64,000 bases of DNA from an uncultured Azospirillum sp. (GTDB lineage: Bacteria; Pseudomonadota; Alphaproteobacteria; Azospirillales; Azospirillaceae), in the NCBI RefSeq assembly GCF_946480385.1, contig NZ_CAMLJP010000008.1, positions 32,423 through 96,422 of the forward strand, in the 5' to 3' direction. The position numbers and the translations under genes were made by a program. The notes under the pieces are model-generated. The model saw only the letters and a list, made by a program, of their open reading frames with translations. It was not told the origin of the DNA and made no database searches. This document shows, in pieces, positions 1 to 11,478 of this stretch. Positions within the stretch are counted from its first letter, which is position 1. The number at the start of each line of letters is the position of its first letter.

Positions 1-2346
1 CCGCTGGCGGGACAGCAGGGCCATCTCGCCGAAGAAGTCGCCGGTGCCCAGCTTCACCGGCTCCGCCAGCATCGGCACCAGCACCTCCACGGCGCCCGAC
101 GCGATGAAGAACATGGCGTCGCCGCGGTCGCCCTTGCGCACGATGGTCTCGCCCGGCAGAGCCAGCTGGGCGCGCAGCAGCGTGGCGATGGTCGCCACCC
201 GCTCCGACGGCAGGCCGGCGAACAGCGGCACCCGGCGCACCAGCTCCGCCACGTCGAACCGCACATCCAGCTTCGGCAAGCGTTCCAGCACGCGGCGGCG
301 CTGTTCCAGATCGCGTTCCAGGTCGGTCAGAACCTCCTGGCTGATGATCGATTCGGCGTGCATGGCGCGGTATTCGGCATGCTCCAGCCGCAGCGCGGCG
401 CGGCCGACGTAGCGGCTCTGCAGCACCACCGCATAGTCGGGATATTGCAGCTTCAGCGCCGACAGCGCCTGTTCGACGATGCCGAGCCGGCCGACCAGCA
501 TGCCCTCCAACTCGAACGCCACCTCCTGGCCCAGCACGCGGGCCAGCCGGTCGCGGGTGAAGGCCAGCAGTTCGCGCAGCACGGTGCGCACGGCCACCAG
601 CACTTCGAACCGCATCGACAGGCGCCGGGCCAGCGGCCGGTGGATGCCGAAGCGCCGCTGCAGCCAGCTGGCCGTCCGCATCCAGGGGGAGAAGGCGATG
701 AAGGGTTCCTCGAAGGCACGGTAACCGTTGCGGCCCTGGCTCTTGACCGCGTCGAGCAGACGGCCGCTGCGCCCGGCCAGCATCTCCATCACCGCGCGCG
801 ACACCACCCCTTCGGAGAAGTGGGCGTAATAGAGCTCCTCCTCGCGGTTCACCAGGATGACGAGGCCGATGGTGACGCGGTCCTCGCCGGTCAGCTGGGC
901 CTCCTCCTGGCGCTCCTGGTCGATCTTCTTCCGCCGCTCCTCATAGCGGGCGACCATCACGTCCTTGACGACGCCGTCGACCTCGTAGGTCTCGGCCACG
1001 GCGGCGACGCGGTCGCGGATGCTGTCGGTGGACAGCGCCAGCGCGCGGTTGCGCATGGCGTGCTCCACCGGCGTCAGCTCGTCCAGCTTCAGCAGGTGGA
1101 TCAGCCAGCGCAGAGTCGTGCCGTTGATGAACAGCGTGACGAAGACGAAGCCGGTGACCATCACCGCGATGAAGCTCTGCACCCGGTCGTGCACGCGGAA
1201 ATTCTCGGTCACCGCCAGGGCCAGCGTCAGCGACACCGCCCCGCGCAGGCCGCCCCACAGCATCACCGACTTGTAGGAATGGCTGACCTTCTGCGCCAGA
1301 CCGGCCCAGGACAGGATCGGCAGCAGCCCGAACAGCACCACCGCGCGGGCGGCGAAGGCCGCCAGCACCACGACCAGCACCAGCCCGACCTCCGCCCAGC
1401 CGGCATCGGCCATCAGGCGCGGCACCAGGATGGCGGTCAGCAGGAAGATCATGGAGTTGGCCCAGAAGCCTAGCTGCTGCCAGACATGCTCCATGGCGCC
1501 CCAGGTGGCGGGGGAGATGCGGGTGCGCCCGACCGAACCGATGACCAGCGCCGCCGCTACCACCGCCACCACGCCCGAGGCGCCGACATAATGTTCGGCC
1601 AGCACATAGGACAGATAGGCCAGCGCCACCGTCAGCGTGATCTCCGCCATCGGCTGGTTGCGCATCGGCTCCACCAGCATGCAGACGATGCGGCCGCAGA
1701 TGTAGCCGGTGACGACGCCGCCGGAGAAATCGCGCAGGAAATCCAGCGCCGCCGCCCCGGCCCCGCCGGTGGCCTTGCGCGTCAGCATGTCGAGCAGCAG
1801 CGTGAACAGCGCGATGGCCGCGGCGTCGTTCAGCAGGCTTTCGCCTTCCACCAGCGTCGTCAGCCGGCGCGGCGCGCCCAGGTCGCGGAAGATGCCGATC
1901 ACCGCCGCCGGATCGGTGGAGGCGACGATGGAGCCCAGCAGCAGGCAGGCGACCAGCCCCAGCGAAGTGAACAGGCTGACCGCATAGCCGACGGCGAAGG
2001 TGCAGACGAACACCGCCACCACCGCCATCAGCAGGATCGGCCCGAGATCGTCGAACAGCCGGCGCACGTCGACCGCCAGCGCGGTTTCGAACAGCAGGAT
2101 TGGCAGGAAGATGTGCAGCAGAATGTCGGACGAGACGTCCAGATCCGCCAGCGAGGCGAGGAAGTCGTGGAACGGTCCCTTGCCGGGCATGCCGGCGAAG
2201 GTCTGGATCACCGCGCCCAGCGCCACGCCGATGCCGGCCAGCAGCACCGTGTAGGGCATCTGGAAGCGGGCGGCCAGCGGCGGCAGGAAACTGACGAGGG
2301 CGAGAAGCCCGGCAACGCCCAGGACTTGAATGACGATGTCGTGCAT
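1..2346 (-). CDS. Na+/H+ antiporter (CPA1/NhaP type) with C-terminal cyclic-nucleotide-binding domain, partial
   Basis: The gene runs off the left edge; 782 codons are present, so the C-terminus is missing. I read the start as the ATG whose complement ends at 2346 (MHDIVIQVLG). The first ~400 residues form about twelve hydrophobic segments and carry the CPA1 exchanger signatures STDPAAVIG and EGESLLNDAAAIALF, so it should exchange Na+ or K+ for H+ across the inner membrane. A charged, helical cytoplasmic region of about 300 residues follows. The last ~80 residues visible (RRVPLFAGLPSERV, GDRGDAMFFIASG, GDFFGEMALL) match the cNMP-binding fold. The ion specificity and whether a nucleotide is bound cannot be told from sequence. 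No operon partner is visible; the next gene is divergent. Confidence 0.88.
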   Translation of the reverse strand, partial: MHDIVIQVLGVAGLLALVSFLPPLAARFQMPYTVLLAGIGVALGAVIQTFAGMPGKGPFHDFLASLADLDVSSDILLHIFLPILLFETALAVDVRRLFDDLGPILLMAVVAVFVCTFAVGYAVSLFTSLGLVACLLLGSIVASTDPAAVIGIFRDLGAPRRLTTLVEGESLLNDAAAIALFTLLLDMLTRKATGGAGAAALDFLRDFSGGVVTGYICGRIVCMLVEPMRNQPMAEITLTVALAYLSYVLAEHYVGASGVVAVVAAALVIGSVGRTRISPATWGAMEHVWQQLGFWANSMIFLLTAILVPRLMADAGWAEVGLVLVVVLAAFAARAVVLFGLLPILSWAGLAQKVSHSYKSVMLWGGLRGAVSLTLALAVTENFRVHDRVQSFIAVMVTGFVFVTLFINGTTLRWLIHLLKLDELTPVEHAMRNRALALSTDSIRDRVAAVAETYEVDGVVKDVMVARYEERRKKIDQERQEEAQLTGEDRVTIGLVILVNREEELYYAHFSEGVVSRAVMEMLAGRSGRLLDAVKSQGRNGYRAFEEPFIAFSPWMRTASWLQRRFGIHRPLARRLSMRFEVLVAVRTVLRELLAFTRDRLARVLGQEVAFELEGMLVGRLGIVEQALSALKLQYPDYAVVLQSRYVGRAALRLEHAEYRAMHAESIISQEVLTDLERDLEQRRRVLERLPKLDVRFDVAELVRRVPLFAGLPSERVATIATLLRAQLALPGETIVRKGDRGDAMFFIASGAVEVLVPMLAEPVKLGTGDFFGEMALLSRQR

Positions 2347-2572
2347 GTTTCCACGGAACGGCTGCGGCGTGGGCTGCACGGTATCGCCGCACTGTGGCGG
2401 TAGCAAGACCGGGAACCGTCCGGTCCTGCGGCAAAAATGGTCCGCAGCGATGTGCCCGCCGCCGGGCTGAATCAGCGCCGGCCACAACCCCGCGGCCCGG
2501 TGCTGGCGACGGGACACGCATTTGGTTAGGATGGTCGAAGCTTGGTCCTGATATGGAAGCGGGGATTCGGGA

Positions 2573-3178
2573 ATGGATGCGGTCGGAATGTTGCGGCCGG
2601 TGCTGGCCGGCCTGGGGCTGCTGCTGTCGGTGAGCGGTTCGGCGCTGGCCACCGATCCGGCTGCCGCACCGACCACGTCGGAGGATTTCATCCGCGCGCT
2701 GAAGCCGGACCGGTCGCAGGGCGACGAGAAGCCGCGGACCCGCGGCCTGGCGCTGGGAACCGGCGACACCACAGCGGCGCCGGCTCCCGCTCCGGCACCG
2801 AGCCACGGCACCCCCGCCCCCCAGCCGAAGGCGGCGCCGCGCATCAGCTTCCAGGTGGAGTTCGCCTTCAATTCGGCGGAGCTGACGCCGAAGGCGACCG
2901 GCATCCTGAACGAGCTGGGCCGCGCCCTGACCTCGCCGGATCTCGCCGCCTACCGCTTCCAGCTGACCGGCCACACCGACGGCGTCGGCAAGCCCGACTA
3001 CAACCTCGCCCTGTCGAAGCGGCGTGCCGCCTCGGTTCGCGATTACCTGACCCGGACCTTCGGCGTGTCGTCGGGCCGGCTGGTGGCCATCGGCCGCGGT
3101 TCGCAGCAGCTTCTCGACCCGGCCAATCCGGCCAGTGACGTCAACCGGCGGGTGGAGATCGTCAATCTCGGCTCCTGA
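2573..3178 (+). CDS. OmpA-family protein (peptidoglycan-binding C-terminal domain)
   Basis: 201 residues. An N-terminal hydrophobic segment (about residues 7-26) ending SGSALA looks like a Sec signal peptide. An Ala/Pro-rich linker (about 60-85) precedes an OmpA-like domain (about 90-200) with the typical FAFNSAELTPKA, LTGHTDGVGKPDYN, LSKRRAASVRDYL and NRRVEIV blocks, so it probably binds peptidoglycan from the periplasm. There is no lipobox cysteine. The ATG at 2573 follows a weak purine-rich stretch. The gene stands alone: its upstream neighbour is divergent and the LysR gene converges on it. Its linker contains RGLALGTG, identical to a stretch in the WD40-caspase protein 13 kb away, which hints at a link with that cluster but does not prove it. 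Confidence 0.82.
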   Translation: MDAVGMLRPVLAGLGLLLSVSGSALATDPAAAPTTSEDFIRALKPDRSQGDEKPRTRGLALGTGDTTAAPAPAPAPSHGTPAPQPKAAPRISFQVEFAFNSAELTPKATGILNELGRALTSPDLAAYRFQLTGHTDGVGKPDYNLALSKRRAASVRDYLTRTFGVSSGRLVAIGRGSQQLLDPANPASDVNRRVEIVNLGS

Positions 3179-3208
3179 CCGGCCAGACGGGATCAGGGCC
3201 GGCTCTGC

Positions 3209-4123
3209 TCACCGCCAGCCGCCATCCTGCGTCAGGCCGGCCAGGATCCCGCCGAGGATGCCGTGCGTGGCGCGAGCGGCGGCCGACATCGGCCGGCCGG
3301 CGGCATGGGCCAGCAGGATGGTCCGGTCGATCTGCGGATCGACGATGGGCAGGCCGGTCAGCCGCTCCGCCGCCGCGCCATGCCGCGCCACCCGGTCCGA
3401 CAGGACGGTGTAGCCGCAGCCCTCCGCCACCAGCGCCTTGATCTGCTCCAGCGCGTCGATTTCCAGCGCGACGGTGACGCCGGCCCGCGCCAGCAGGGCG
3501 GCATGCTCCACCTCCTCGCGCACGCCATGCGGGCGGCCGGGCAGGATCAGCGGCAGGGACAGCGCCTCGGCAAAGGGAATGGCGCTGCGGCCACGCAGCA
3601 GCGGGTCGTCGGCCGGCCCGACCAGATGCAGCCGTTCCCGCGCCACCAGTTCCGTCTCCAGCCCGCCCATCTCCTTGGTGCCGAACACCAGCGCAAGGTC
3701 GAGCTGCCCCGAAAGCACCCATTCCAGCATATGGCCGGAAAGCCCCTCCACCACCCGCAGCCGGATCTGTGGATGGGTGCGGCGCACCGCCAGCGCCAGC
3801 GGCACCGTCAGCACCGGACCCAGCGAGGTCGGAATGCCGACGGTCGCCGGCCCGGCCGGCACGGCTTCCACCGCGCGCACCTCGTCGCGCAGCCCGTCCA
3901 TCTGGCCAATCAGCGCCGCCGCCCGCTGCGCCAGCCGCCGCCCGCTTTCCGTCGGCACCACGCCGCGCGCCGTGCGCAGGACCAGCTGACAGCCGAAATC
4001 CTCCTCCATCCGCTTTAGATGTAGGCTGAGCGCCGGCTGCGCCACCCGCAACGTCTCCGCCGCGCGGGAGATCGAGCCATGCTCGACGATGCCCAGGAAA
4101 TAGCGAAGCTGCCGCACATCCAT
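3209..4123 (-). CDS. LysR-family transcriptional regulator (Nac/Cbl-like)
   Basis: About 304 residues from MDVRQLRYFLGIVEHGS; an in-frame ATG eight codons upstream (4147) is possible, but the family normally starts at this position. The winged helix-turn-helix (residues 1-60, SISRAAETLRVAQPALSLHLKRME) is followed by a LysR substrate-binding domain of about 210 residues (VGIPTSLGPVLTVPLALAVRRTHP, then GQLDLALVFG). The overall pattern resembles Nac-type regulators, but the ligand cannot be told. It is divergent from clpB and converges on the OmpA gene. It may regulate itself; no T-N11-A box was identified with confidence in the divergent region. Confidence 0.88.
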   Translation of the reverse strand: MDVRQLRYFLGIVEHGSISRAAETLRVAQPALSLHLKRMEEDFGCQLVLRTARGVVPTESGRRLAQRAAALIGQMDGLRDEVRAVEAVPAGPATVGIPTSLGPVLTVPLALAVRRTHPQIRLRVVEGLSGHMLEWVLSGQLDLALVFGTKEMGGLETELVARERLHLVGPADDPLLRGRSAIPFAEALSLPLILPGRPHGVREEVEHAALLARAGVTVALEIDALEQIKALVAEGCGYTVLSDRVARHGAAAERLTGLPIVDPQIDRTILLAHAAGRPMSAAARATHGILGGILAGLTQDGGWR

Positions 4124-4238
4124 CCTGCCGGAACCCCTGATATCCATATCGCGACACTATGAAAGGGGGGGCAGGGATCGCGTGTCAATATGGCGTCTGC
4201 CCGTCGGGGCGACTGGTATGCCCTGGTCGGGCCCCCCT

Positions 4239-4268
4239 CTTGATCACCGCAATTCCGTTAACCATTTA
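4239..4268 (+). promoter_or_regulatory. Possible heat-shock (sigma-32-like) promoter of clpB
   Basis: CTTGAT at 4239-4244 and AACCATTTA at 4260-4268, 15 bases apart, resemble the heat-shock consensus CTTGAA and CCCCATnTA. They lie about 100 bases before the clpB start, where such a promoter is expected. This is a by-eye match with several mismatches. Confidence 0.35.
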
Positions 4269-4364
4269 CCCATCAGGCACCGGGCGGTCGCGCATATTGC
4301 GGACCGCGGAGGCGCCGTCCCGCGCCGGATGGCTGGGCGGGAGACCATGGAAACGGAGTGCCGG

Positions 4365-7049
<2,685 letters not shown>

Positions 7050-7069
7050 CCGGCCGGTGAGTCAGACCA

Positions 7070-7102
7070 AAGGGCTTCGGATGCCGGTCATCCGAAGCCC
7101 TT
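7070..7102. terminator. 14-bp perfect hairpin between convergent genes
   Basis: Arms 7070-7083 and 7089-7102 (AAGGGCTTCGGATG and its exact complement) flank a 5-base loop. It sits 20 bases past the clpB stop and just beyond the end of the opposing gene, so it probably terminates both directions. There is no proper T-run on either side. Confidence 0.7.
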
Positions 7103-7137
7103 CTTCCGTCCGGGCGGAGGTTAGCGGCGGCGGACGG

Positions 7138-7827
7138 TTACCATTTCGACTTCAGCTTCTTGGCGCCGTCGCTCGACCAGATGATGGCGACGGCGTCGAC
7201 CACCAGCGCGGCATCCGCCTTTTCGTTCTGCTTCCACTCGCCGCACAGCATCATGATCGAGGCGATCGCGCACAGGCAGCCGCCGCGCGCTCCCTCGATC
7301 ATACTGGTGCAGACATTCTCCTTCGGGCTGTCCTTCCGGAAGGACTTGCGGATCGACCAGATGCGGTCGGCGATGAAGGGAAGCCCGGCGGTGAAGACGC
7401 TGACCGCCTTGATCGCCGTGTTGTTCTCCTTGCGGTCGATCACGTAGGTCAGGTTGGCCTTGCACTTGCCGCAACTGCATGGATAGCCGTTGCTGCGCGT
7501 GGCGGCGGTGCGGAGGTCGTGCAGGGCGAAGATGCCGTTCGCGGTGATGCCGATGGCCAGCGCCACCAGCCATGGTCCCAGGGCCGCCCCCAGCGGGAAC
7601 AGGGCGATCGAGCCGATCCCGACATTGACACTCGTGGTCGCCACCCCGCTGAGTACGGTGACGCCAGTCTGGAGACCGCTCTGTGCAGCGCCGATCAGCG
7701 CCATCTTTGAATATTTCGCCAGCTTGGTCCGTGTTTCGCTGAACGGCTCGAAACTGTCGGCGGCCGGTGCGTTGGTCGCGAACATCGTCGCGAGTTCGCG
7801 AAGCTTGTCAGGAGGAGGAAGCGGCAT
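7138..7827 (-). CDS. Unrecognised cysteine-rich membrane protein
   Basis: 229 residues; I do not recognise a family. An N-terminal hydrophilic stretch (1-40) is followed by two or three Gly/Ala-rich hydrophobic segments (about 42-63, 66-85, 86-105). Next comes a cysteine cluster CSCGKC (about 117-122) and, later, GARGGCLCAIASIMMLCG, which is also partly hydrophobic. The Cys pattern could bind a metal, but this is only an inference. Codon use is a little less GC-rich than the neighbours, with several AAC/AAG/ATC-rich patches. It is converged on by clpB and divergent from the SDR gene. The start could be the ATG at 7827 or an internal Met near residue 15. Confidence 0.6.
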   Translation of the reverse strand: MPLPPPDKLRELATMFATNAPAADSFEPFSETRTKLAKYSKMALIGAAQSGLQTGVTVLSGVATTSVNVGIGSIALFPLGAALGPWLVALAIGITANGIFALHDLRTAATRSNGYPCSCGKCKANLTYVIDRKENNTAIKAVSVFTAGLPFIADRIWSIRKSFRKDSPKENVCTSMIEGARGGCLCAIASIMMLCGEWKQNEKADAALVVDAVAIIWSSDGAKKLKSKW

Positions 7828-8003
7828 GGCCGGGACTCTCGCGGTGGGACGGCGGGCGGAAGCGGATATGCAAGAAGGTGGTAGCCAAGCAACAATCAGT
7901 CGGCAAGCGCCTGCCGCATCGAGGGTGCCAATGAGCTGACCGGTCTGCTACATCTCGGCGGTGCCGATTGGGCGCAACGCCGCAGCAACAGCCGGGGACA
8001 GAC

Positions 8004-8789
8004 ATGGCCGCGACGACTCCTTCCTACCTGTCGACCTTCTCGCTCGCCGGGCAGGTGGCGCTCGTCACCGGATCGGGCCGTGGGCTGGGGCTGGAGATCG
8101 CGCGGGCGCTCGCCGAGTCGGGGGCGCATGTGCTGCTGAACGGCCGCGACGCCGCGACGCTGGAGGCCCGCGTGGCGGAGATCGCGGAAACCGGCGGGTC
8201 GGCTTCGGCGCTGGCCTTCGACGTGGCGGACCGGGCGGCGGTGCGCGATGCCTTCGCACGCATCGACCGGGAGCATGGGCGGCTCGACGTGCTGGTCCAG
8301 AATGTCGGGCAACGCAACCGCAAGCCGCTGGCCGACCTGACTGATGACGAAATCGTCACCCTTCTCGATGTCGATCTGGCCTCCAGCCTGATCCTGGCGC
8401 GGGAGGCGGCGCGGCTGATGCTGCCGTGCAGGCGCGGACGGCTGATCGCCGTCACCTCCGTCGCCGGGCAGATTTCGCGGGCCAACGACAGCGTCTATGC
8501 CGCGGCGAAATCGGGGCTGAACGGCATGGTGCGGGCGCTCGCCGCCGAATATGGGCCGCATGGGCTGACCAGCAACGCCATCGCTCCCGGCTTTTTCGCA
8601 ACCGAAACGAATGCGGCCATCGTCTCCGATCCCGAACGCGGGGCCTATTTCGCCAACCGCACGCCGATGCGGCGCTGGGGCCGGCCGGAGGAGATCGCCG
8701 GGGCGGCGGTGTTCCTGGCCTCGGCGGCGGCGTCCTATGTCAACGGTCACGTCTTGGTCGTCGATGGCGGCGCCACCATCTTGATGTAA
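8004..8789 (+). CDS. SDR-family oxidoreductase (gluconate 5-dehydrogenase-like)
   Basis: 261 residues, the classical short-chain dehydrogenase length. The Rossmann motif TGSGRGLG (residues 23-30), the active-site Ser152 (VTSVAG) and the YxxxK motif Tyr165/Lys169 are all present. GRPEEIAGAAVFLAS and VNGHVLVVDGG close the C-terminus as in sugar-acid or 3-oxoacyl reductases. The usual NNAG appears as QNVG, a tolerated variant. The substrate is not certain; gluconate/ketogluconate is the closest resemblance I can recall. I chose the ATG at 8004 (GGGGACA upstream). pabB follows after 22 bases, so the two may be co-transcribed, without an obvious metabolic link. Confidence 0.85.
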   Translation: MAATTPSYLSTFSLAGQVALVTGSGRGLGLEIARALAESGAHVLLNGRDAATLEARVAEIAETGGSASALAFDVADRAAVRDAFARIDREHGRLDVLVQNVGQRNRKPLADLTDDEIVTLLDVDLASSLILAREAARLMLPCRRGRLIAVTSVAGQISRANDSVYAAAKSGLNGMVRALAAEYGPHGLTSNAIAPGFFATETNAAIVSDPERGAYFANRTPMRRWGRPEEIAGAAVFLASAAASYVNGHVLVVDGGATILM

Positions 8790-8811
8790 GCCGACGGCCG
8801 ACTGCCCCGCC

Positions 8812-10191
8812 ATGCTGACGATTCCGATCTCCTGCGACGATCCCGCCGCCCTGTTCCGTCCCTGGAGCGTCGAGCCCTGGGCGATGCTGCTTGACAGCGC
8901 CGCACCTCATCCGCGGAATGGGCGGCATTCCTACATCGTTGCTGAACCGTTCCAAACGGTGGAAGCCATCGGCGGTCAGACCCTGATTGATGGCCGCCCG
9001 GTCGGCGGAAGCCCCTTCGACGCGCTGGAACGGGCGCTGGCCGCTCATCCGCGTCCTTCCGACGGCCCGGTTCCCTTCACCGGAGGCGCTGTGGGCTTCG
9101 TCGGTTACGAAGCCGGAACAGCTTTGGAGGGGCTGCGCTCCCGCCATGGCAATCCGGGCGGGCAGCCGGACTTCGCCTTTGGCCTGTACGATGTCGTGGC
9201 GGCTTTCGACCGGCAGGACCGGCGCGCCTGGGTGATCGCCGCCCGGCCGGAGGCGGAGGACCGCGCCCGGCGCATGGCGGCGAGGCTGTCCGTTCCGCCT
9301 CCGGAACAATCGGCGGGGCCTGCGCCGATGCACTGGCGGTCGGAGCTGTCGCGCTCCGACTATCTCGACCGGGTCGGGCGGGTTCTGGAGTATATCCGCG
9401 CCGGCGACATCTATCAGGCCAACTTCACCCAGCGCTTCCTGGCCGATGCCGGGCCGGACACCGACGCCTATGCGCTGTACGAGCGGCTGCGGAGTCTCAG
9501 CCCGGCACCCTTCGCCGCCTTCCTGAACTGCGGGCCGAAGCTGCGGCTGGCCGGGGCGTCGCCGGAGCGCTTCATCCGGCTGGGCGCCGACCGGACGATC
9601 GAAACTCGGCCGATCAAGGGCACCCGCCCGCGCCATGCCGATCCGGTGGCCGACGCGGCGGCGGCGGCGGAGCTGTCGGCCAGCATCAAGGACCGGGCGG
9701 AAAACCTGATGATCACCGACCTGCTGCGCAATGATCTGGCGCGGGTGTCGGAGGTCGGCAGCGTCAAGGTGCCGGTGCTGTTCGGGCTGGAGAGCTTCGC
9801 CAGCGTCCATCATCTGGTGTCGGTGGTCACCTCCCGCCTGCTGCCGGGACTGGGGCCGGTCGACCTGCTGCGCGCCGCCTGTCCCGGCGGGTCGATCACC
9901 GGGGCGCCGAAGATCCGCGCCATGCAGATCATCGACGAGCTGGAGGTGGCGCGGCGCGGCGCCTATTGCGGGTCGGTGGCCTGGATCGGCTTCGACGGCG
10001 CCATGGACAGCAACATCGTCATCCGCACCCTGTCGGTGACGCAGGATCATGTGATCGCCCAGGCCGGCGGCGGCATCGTCGCCGATTCCGATCCGGCGGA
10101 CGAGCATGAGGAGATGCTGGTCAAGGCCCGCGCCCAGCTGCGCGCCGCAGGATATCCGGTGGTGGAGTGGACAGGGGAGGAAATGGAATGA
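8812..10191 (+). CDS. pabB: Aminodeoxychorismate synthase component I
   Basis: 459 residues, the usual length for PabB. It joins amino nitrogen to chorismate to give 4-amino-4-deoxychorismate for folate synthesis. The chorismate-binding domain fills the C-terminal half: GDIYQANFTQRF, KLRLAGASPERFIRL, TRPIKGTRPR, ENLMITDLLRNDLARV, then CPGGSITGAPKIRAMQIIDELE, which carries the active-site signature, and GGGIVADSDP. The N-terminal 150 residues are the poorly conserved TrpE/PabB N-domain (GGAVGFVGYEAG). No glutamine amidotransferase (pabA) is in the window. The stop overlaps the pabC start by four bases (ATGA), which couples the two. Confidence 0.93.
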   Translation: MLTIPISCDDPAALFRPWSVEPWAMLLDSAAPHPRNGRHSYIVAEPFQTVEAIGGQTLIDGRPVGGSPFDALERALAAHPRPSDGPVPFTGGAVGFVGYEAGTALEGLRSRHGNPGGQPDFAFGLYDVVAAFDRQDRRAWVIAARPEAEDRARRMAARLSVPPPEQSAGPAPMHWRSELSRSDYLDRVGRVLEYIRAGDIYQANFTQRFLADAGPDTDAYALYERLRSLSPAPFAAFLNCGPKLRLAGASPERFIRLGADRTIETRPIKGTRPRHADPVADAAAAAELSASIKDRAENLMITDLLRNDLARVSEVGSVKVPVLFGLESFASVHHLVSVVTSRLLPGLGPVDLLRAACPGGSITGAPKIRAMQIIDELEVARRGAYCGSVAWIGFDGAMDSNIVIRTLSVTQDHVIAQAGGGIVADSDPADEHEEMLVKARAQLRAAGYPVVEWTGEEME

Positions 10192-10994
10192 CCATCTGGC
10201 TGAACCGGCGGCTGATGCCCGCCGCGGAGGCGCGGATCGACCCGGCCGACCGCGGATTCACGCTCGGCGACGGGCTGTTCGAGACGATCCGCATCAAGGA
10301 CGGCGCGCCGCGCCACCTGCCGCGCCATCTCGACCGGCTGGGCGCCGGAGCGGACTTGCTCCGCCTGCCGCTGTCCTATGACGCCGCGGACCTGACCGGT
10401 GCCATGGCGGCGCTGATCGAGGCGGTAGGCCTGACCGACGGCGTCCTGCGCTTGACGCTGTCGCGCGGCACCGGCGCCCGCGGCGTGCTGCCGCCGGCCG
10501 ACGCCCACCCGACCGTGTTGATGACGGCGGCGCCGGCCGCCCACATGACTTCGCCGGTCGCCGCGATCATCGCCCGCAGCACCCGCCGCAACGAGCATTC
10601 GCCGCTGTCGCGCCTGAAGTCGCTGAACTATCTGGATTCCATCCTGGCCCGGCAGGAAGCGGCGGAGCGCGGCGCCGACGAGGCGCTGCTGCTGAACGGC
10701 GCCGGCCGGCTGGCGGAGTCGAGCGTCGCCACCCTGTTCCTGTCCATCGGCGGCCGGCTGCTGACTCCGCCCGTCACCGACGGCGCGCTGCCCGGCATCC
10801 GCCGCGCCCTGATCCTGGAGCGCCATGGCGCGGAGGAGGCGCCGCTCACCCCCGACGACCTCGCCCGCGCCGACGAGGCCATCCTGACCAACAGCCTGGG
10901 CCTGCGCCCGCTGGTGGCGGTGGACGGCTGGCCGGTCGGTTCCGCTGCCGCAGGCCCGGTGCTGGCCCGCCTGCTGGCCGATGCGAATCTTTAA
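10188..10994 (+). CDS. pabC: Aminodeoxychorismate lyase (class IV PLP enzyme)
   Basis: 268 residues from MTIWLNRRLM, overlapping the pabB stop by four bases. It is a class IV aminotransferase fold: FTLGDGLFETIRIKDG near the N-terminus, SRLKSLNYLDSILARQEA with the PLP lysine at residue 144, and DEALLLNGAGRLAESSVATLF. Next to pabB it most likely splits aminodeoxychorismate into 4-aminobenzoate and pyruvate. D-amino-acid or branched-chain aminotransferase activity is the alternative for this fold, but the operon context argues for PabC. Confidence 0.88.
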   Translation: MTIWLNRRLMPAAEARIDPADRGFTLGDGLFETIRIKDGAPRHLPRHLDRLGAGADLLRLPLSYDAADLTGAMAALIEAVGLTDGVLRLTLSRGTGARGVLPPADAHPTVLMTAAPAAHMTSPVAAIIARSTRRNEHSPLSRLKSLNYLDSILARQEAAERGADEALLLNGAGRLAESSVATLFLSIGGRLLTPPVTDGALPGIRRALILERHGAEEAPLTPDDLARADEAILTNSLGLRPLVAVDGWPVGSAAAGPVLARLLADANL

Positions 10995-11015
10995 ATCGCA
11001 ATTCAAGAGATCCTG

Positions 11016-11459
11016 ATGATCGAGACAGTGACCTTCCCCGAGCTGACCGTCATCGGCTGCATGGTCGAGGCGAGCCGCGACGACCTGCCGGCCGCCGTCG
11101 CCGCGGCGTGGGAGCGCGTGTTCGCCGCCGATACCGGAACGGCTGCTTTCGCCGCCGTGTCGCTGCCGGAAGAGAACGGGCTGCAGCGCCGGCTGGTCGG
11201 CTTCATGGCGGCCAAGGCGAGCGAAATCCCGGACGGTATGGTCCGCGTCGATCTCGATGCCGGCCGCTATCTGCGGACCGTACAGGATGGCCCGCCGGTG
11301 GAGATCGCCGACGGTTTCGCCCGCCTGCATGCCCATGCCGAGGCGAACGGGCTGAAGCTGTCCGGCATCGCGCTGGATTTCGGCTACAGGCCGGGGCTGC
11401 CGGATGGGCGCCACGAGCTGCATCTGGCGCTCGCCCCACAACTGCCGGCGCTGGCCTGA
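11016..11459 (+). CDS. GyrI-like / AraC effector-binding domain protein
   Basis: 147 residues of a stand-alone effector-binding fold: an N-terminal strand TVTFPELTVIGCMVEASRDD, central KASEIPDGMVRVDLDAGRYL, and the C-terminal strand GRHELHLALAP. Proteins of this family bind small hydrophobic ligands or, as GyrI, bind and inhibit gyrase. There is no DNA-binding domain here. The spacing to pabC is 21 bases, so it may be the last gene of that operon. The function is unknown. Confidence 0.65.
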   Translation: MIETVTFPELTVIGCMVEASRDDLPAAVAAAWERVFAADTGTAAFAAVSLPEENGLQRRLVGFMAAKASEIPDGMVRVDLDAGRYLRTVQDGPPVEIADGFARLHAHAEANGLKLSGIALDFGYRPGLPDGRHELHLALAPQLPALA

Positions 11460-11478
11460 CGCCGCGTCCGACTTCCCC

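Noticed and set aside
941..2974. A 677-codon minus-strand frame across the antiporter and OmpA genes
   Set aside because: It is out of frame with the antiporter, whose membrane-segment-rich protein reads on the same strand from 2346.
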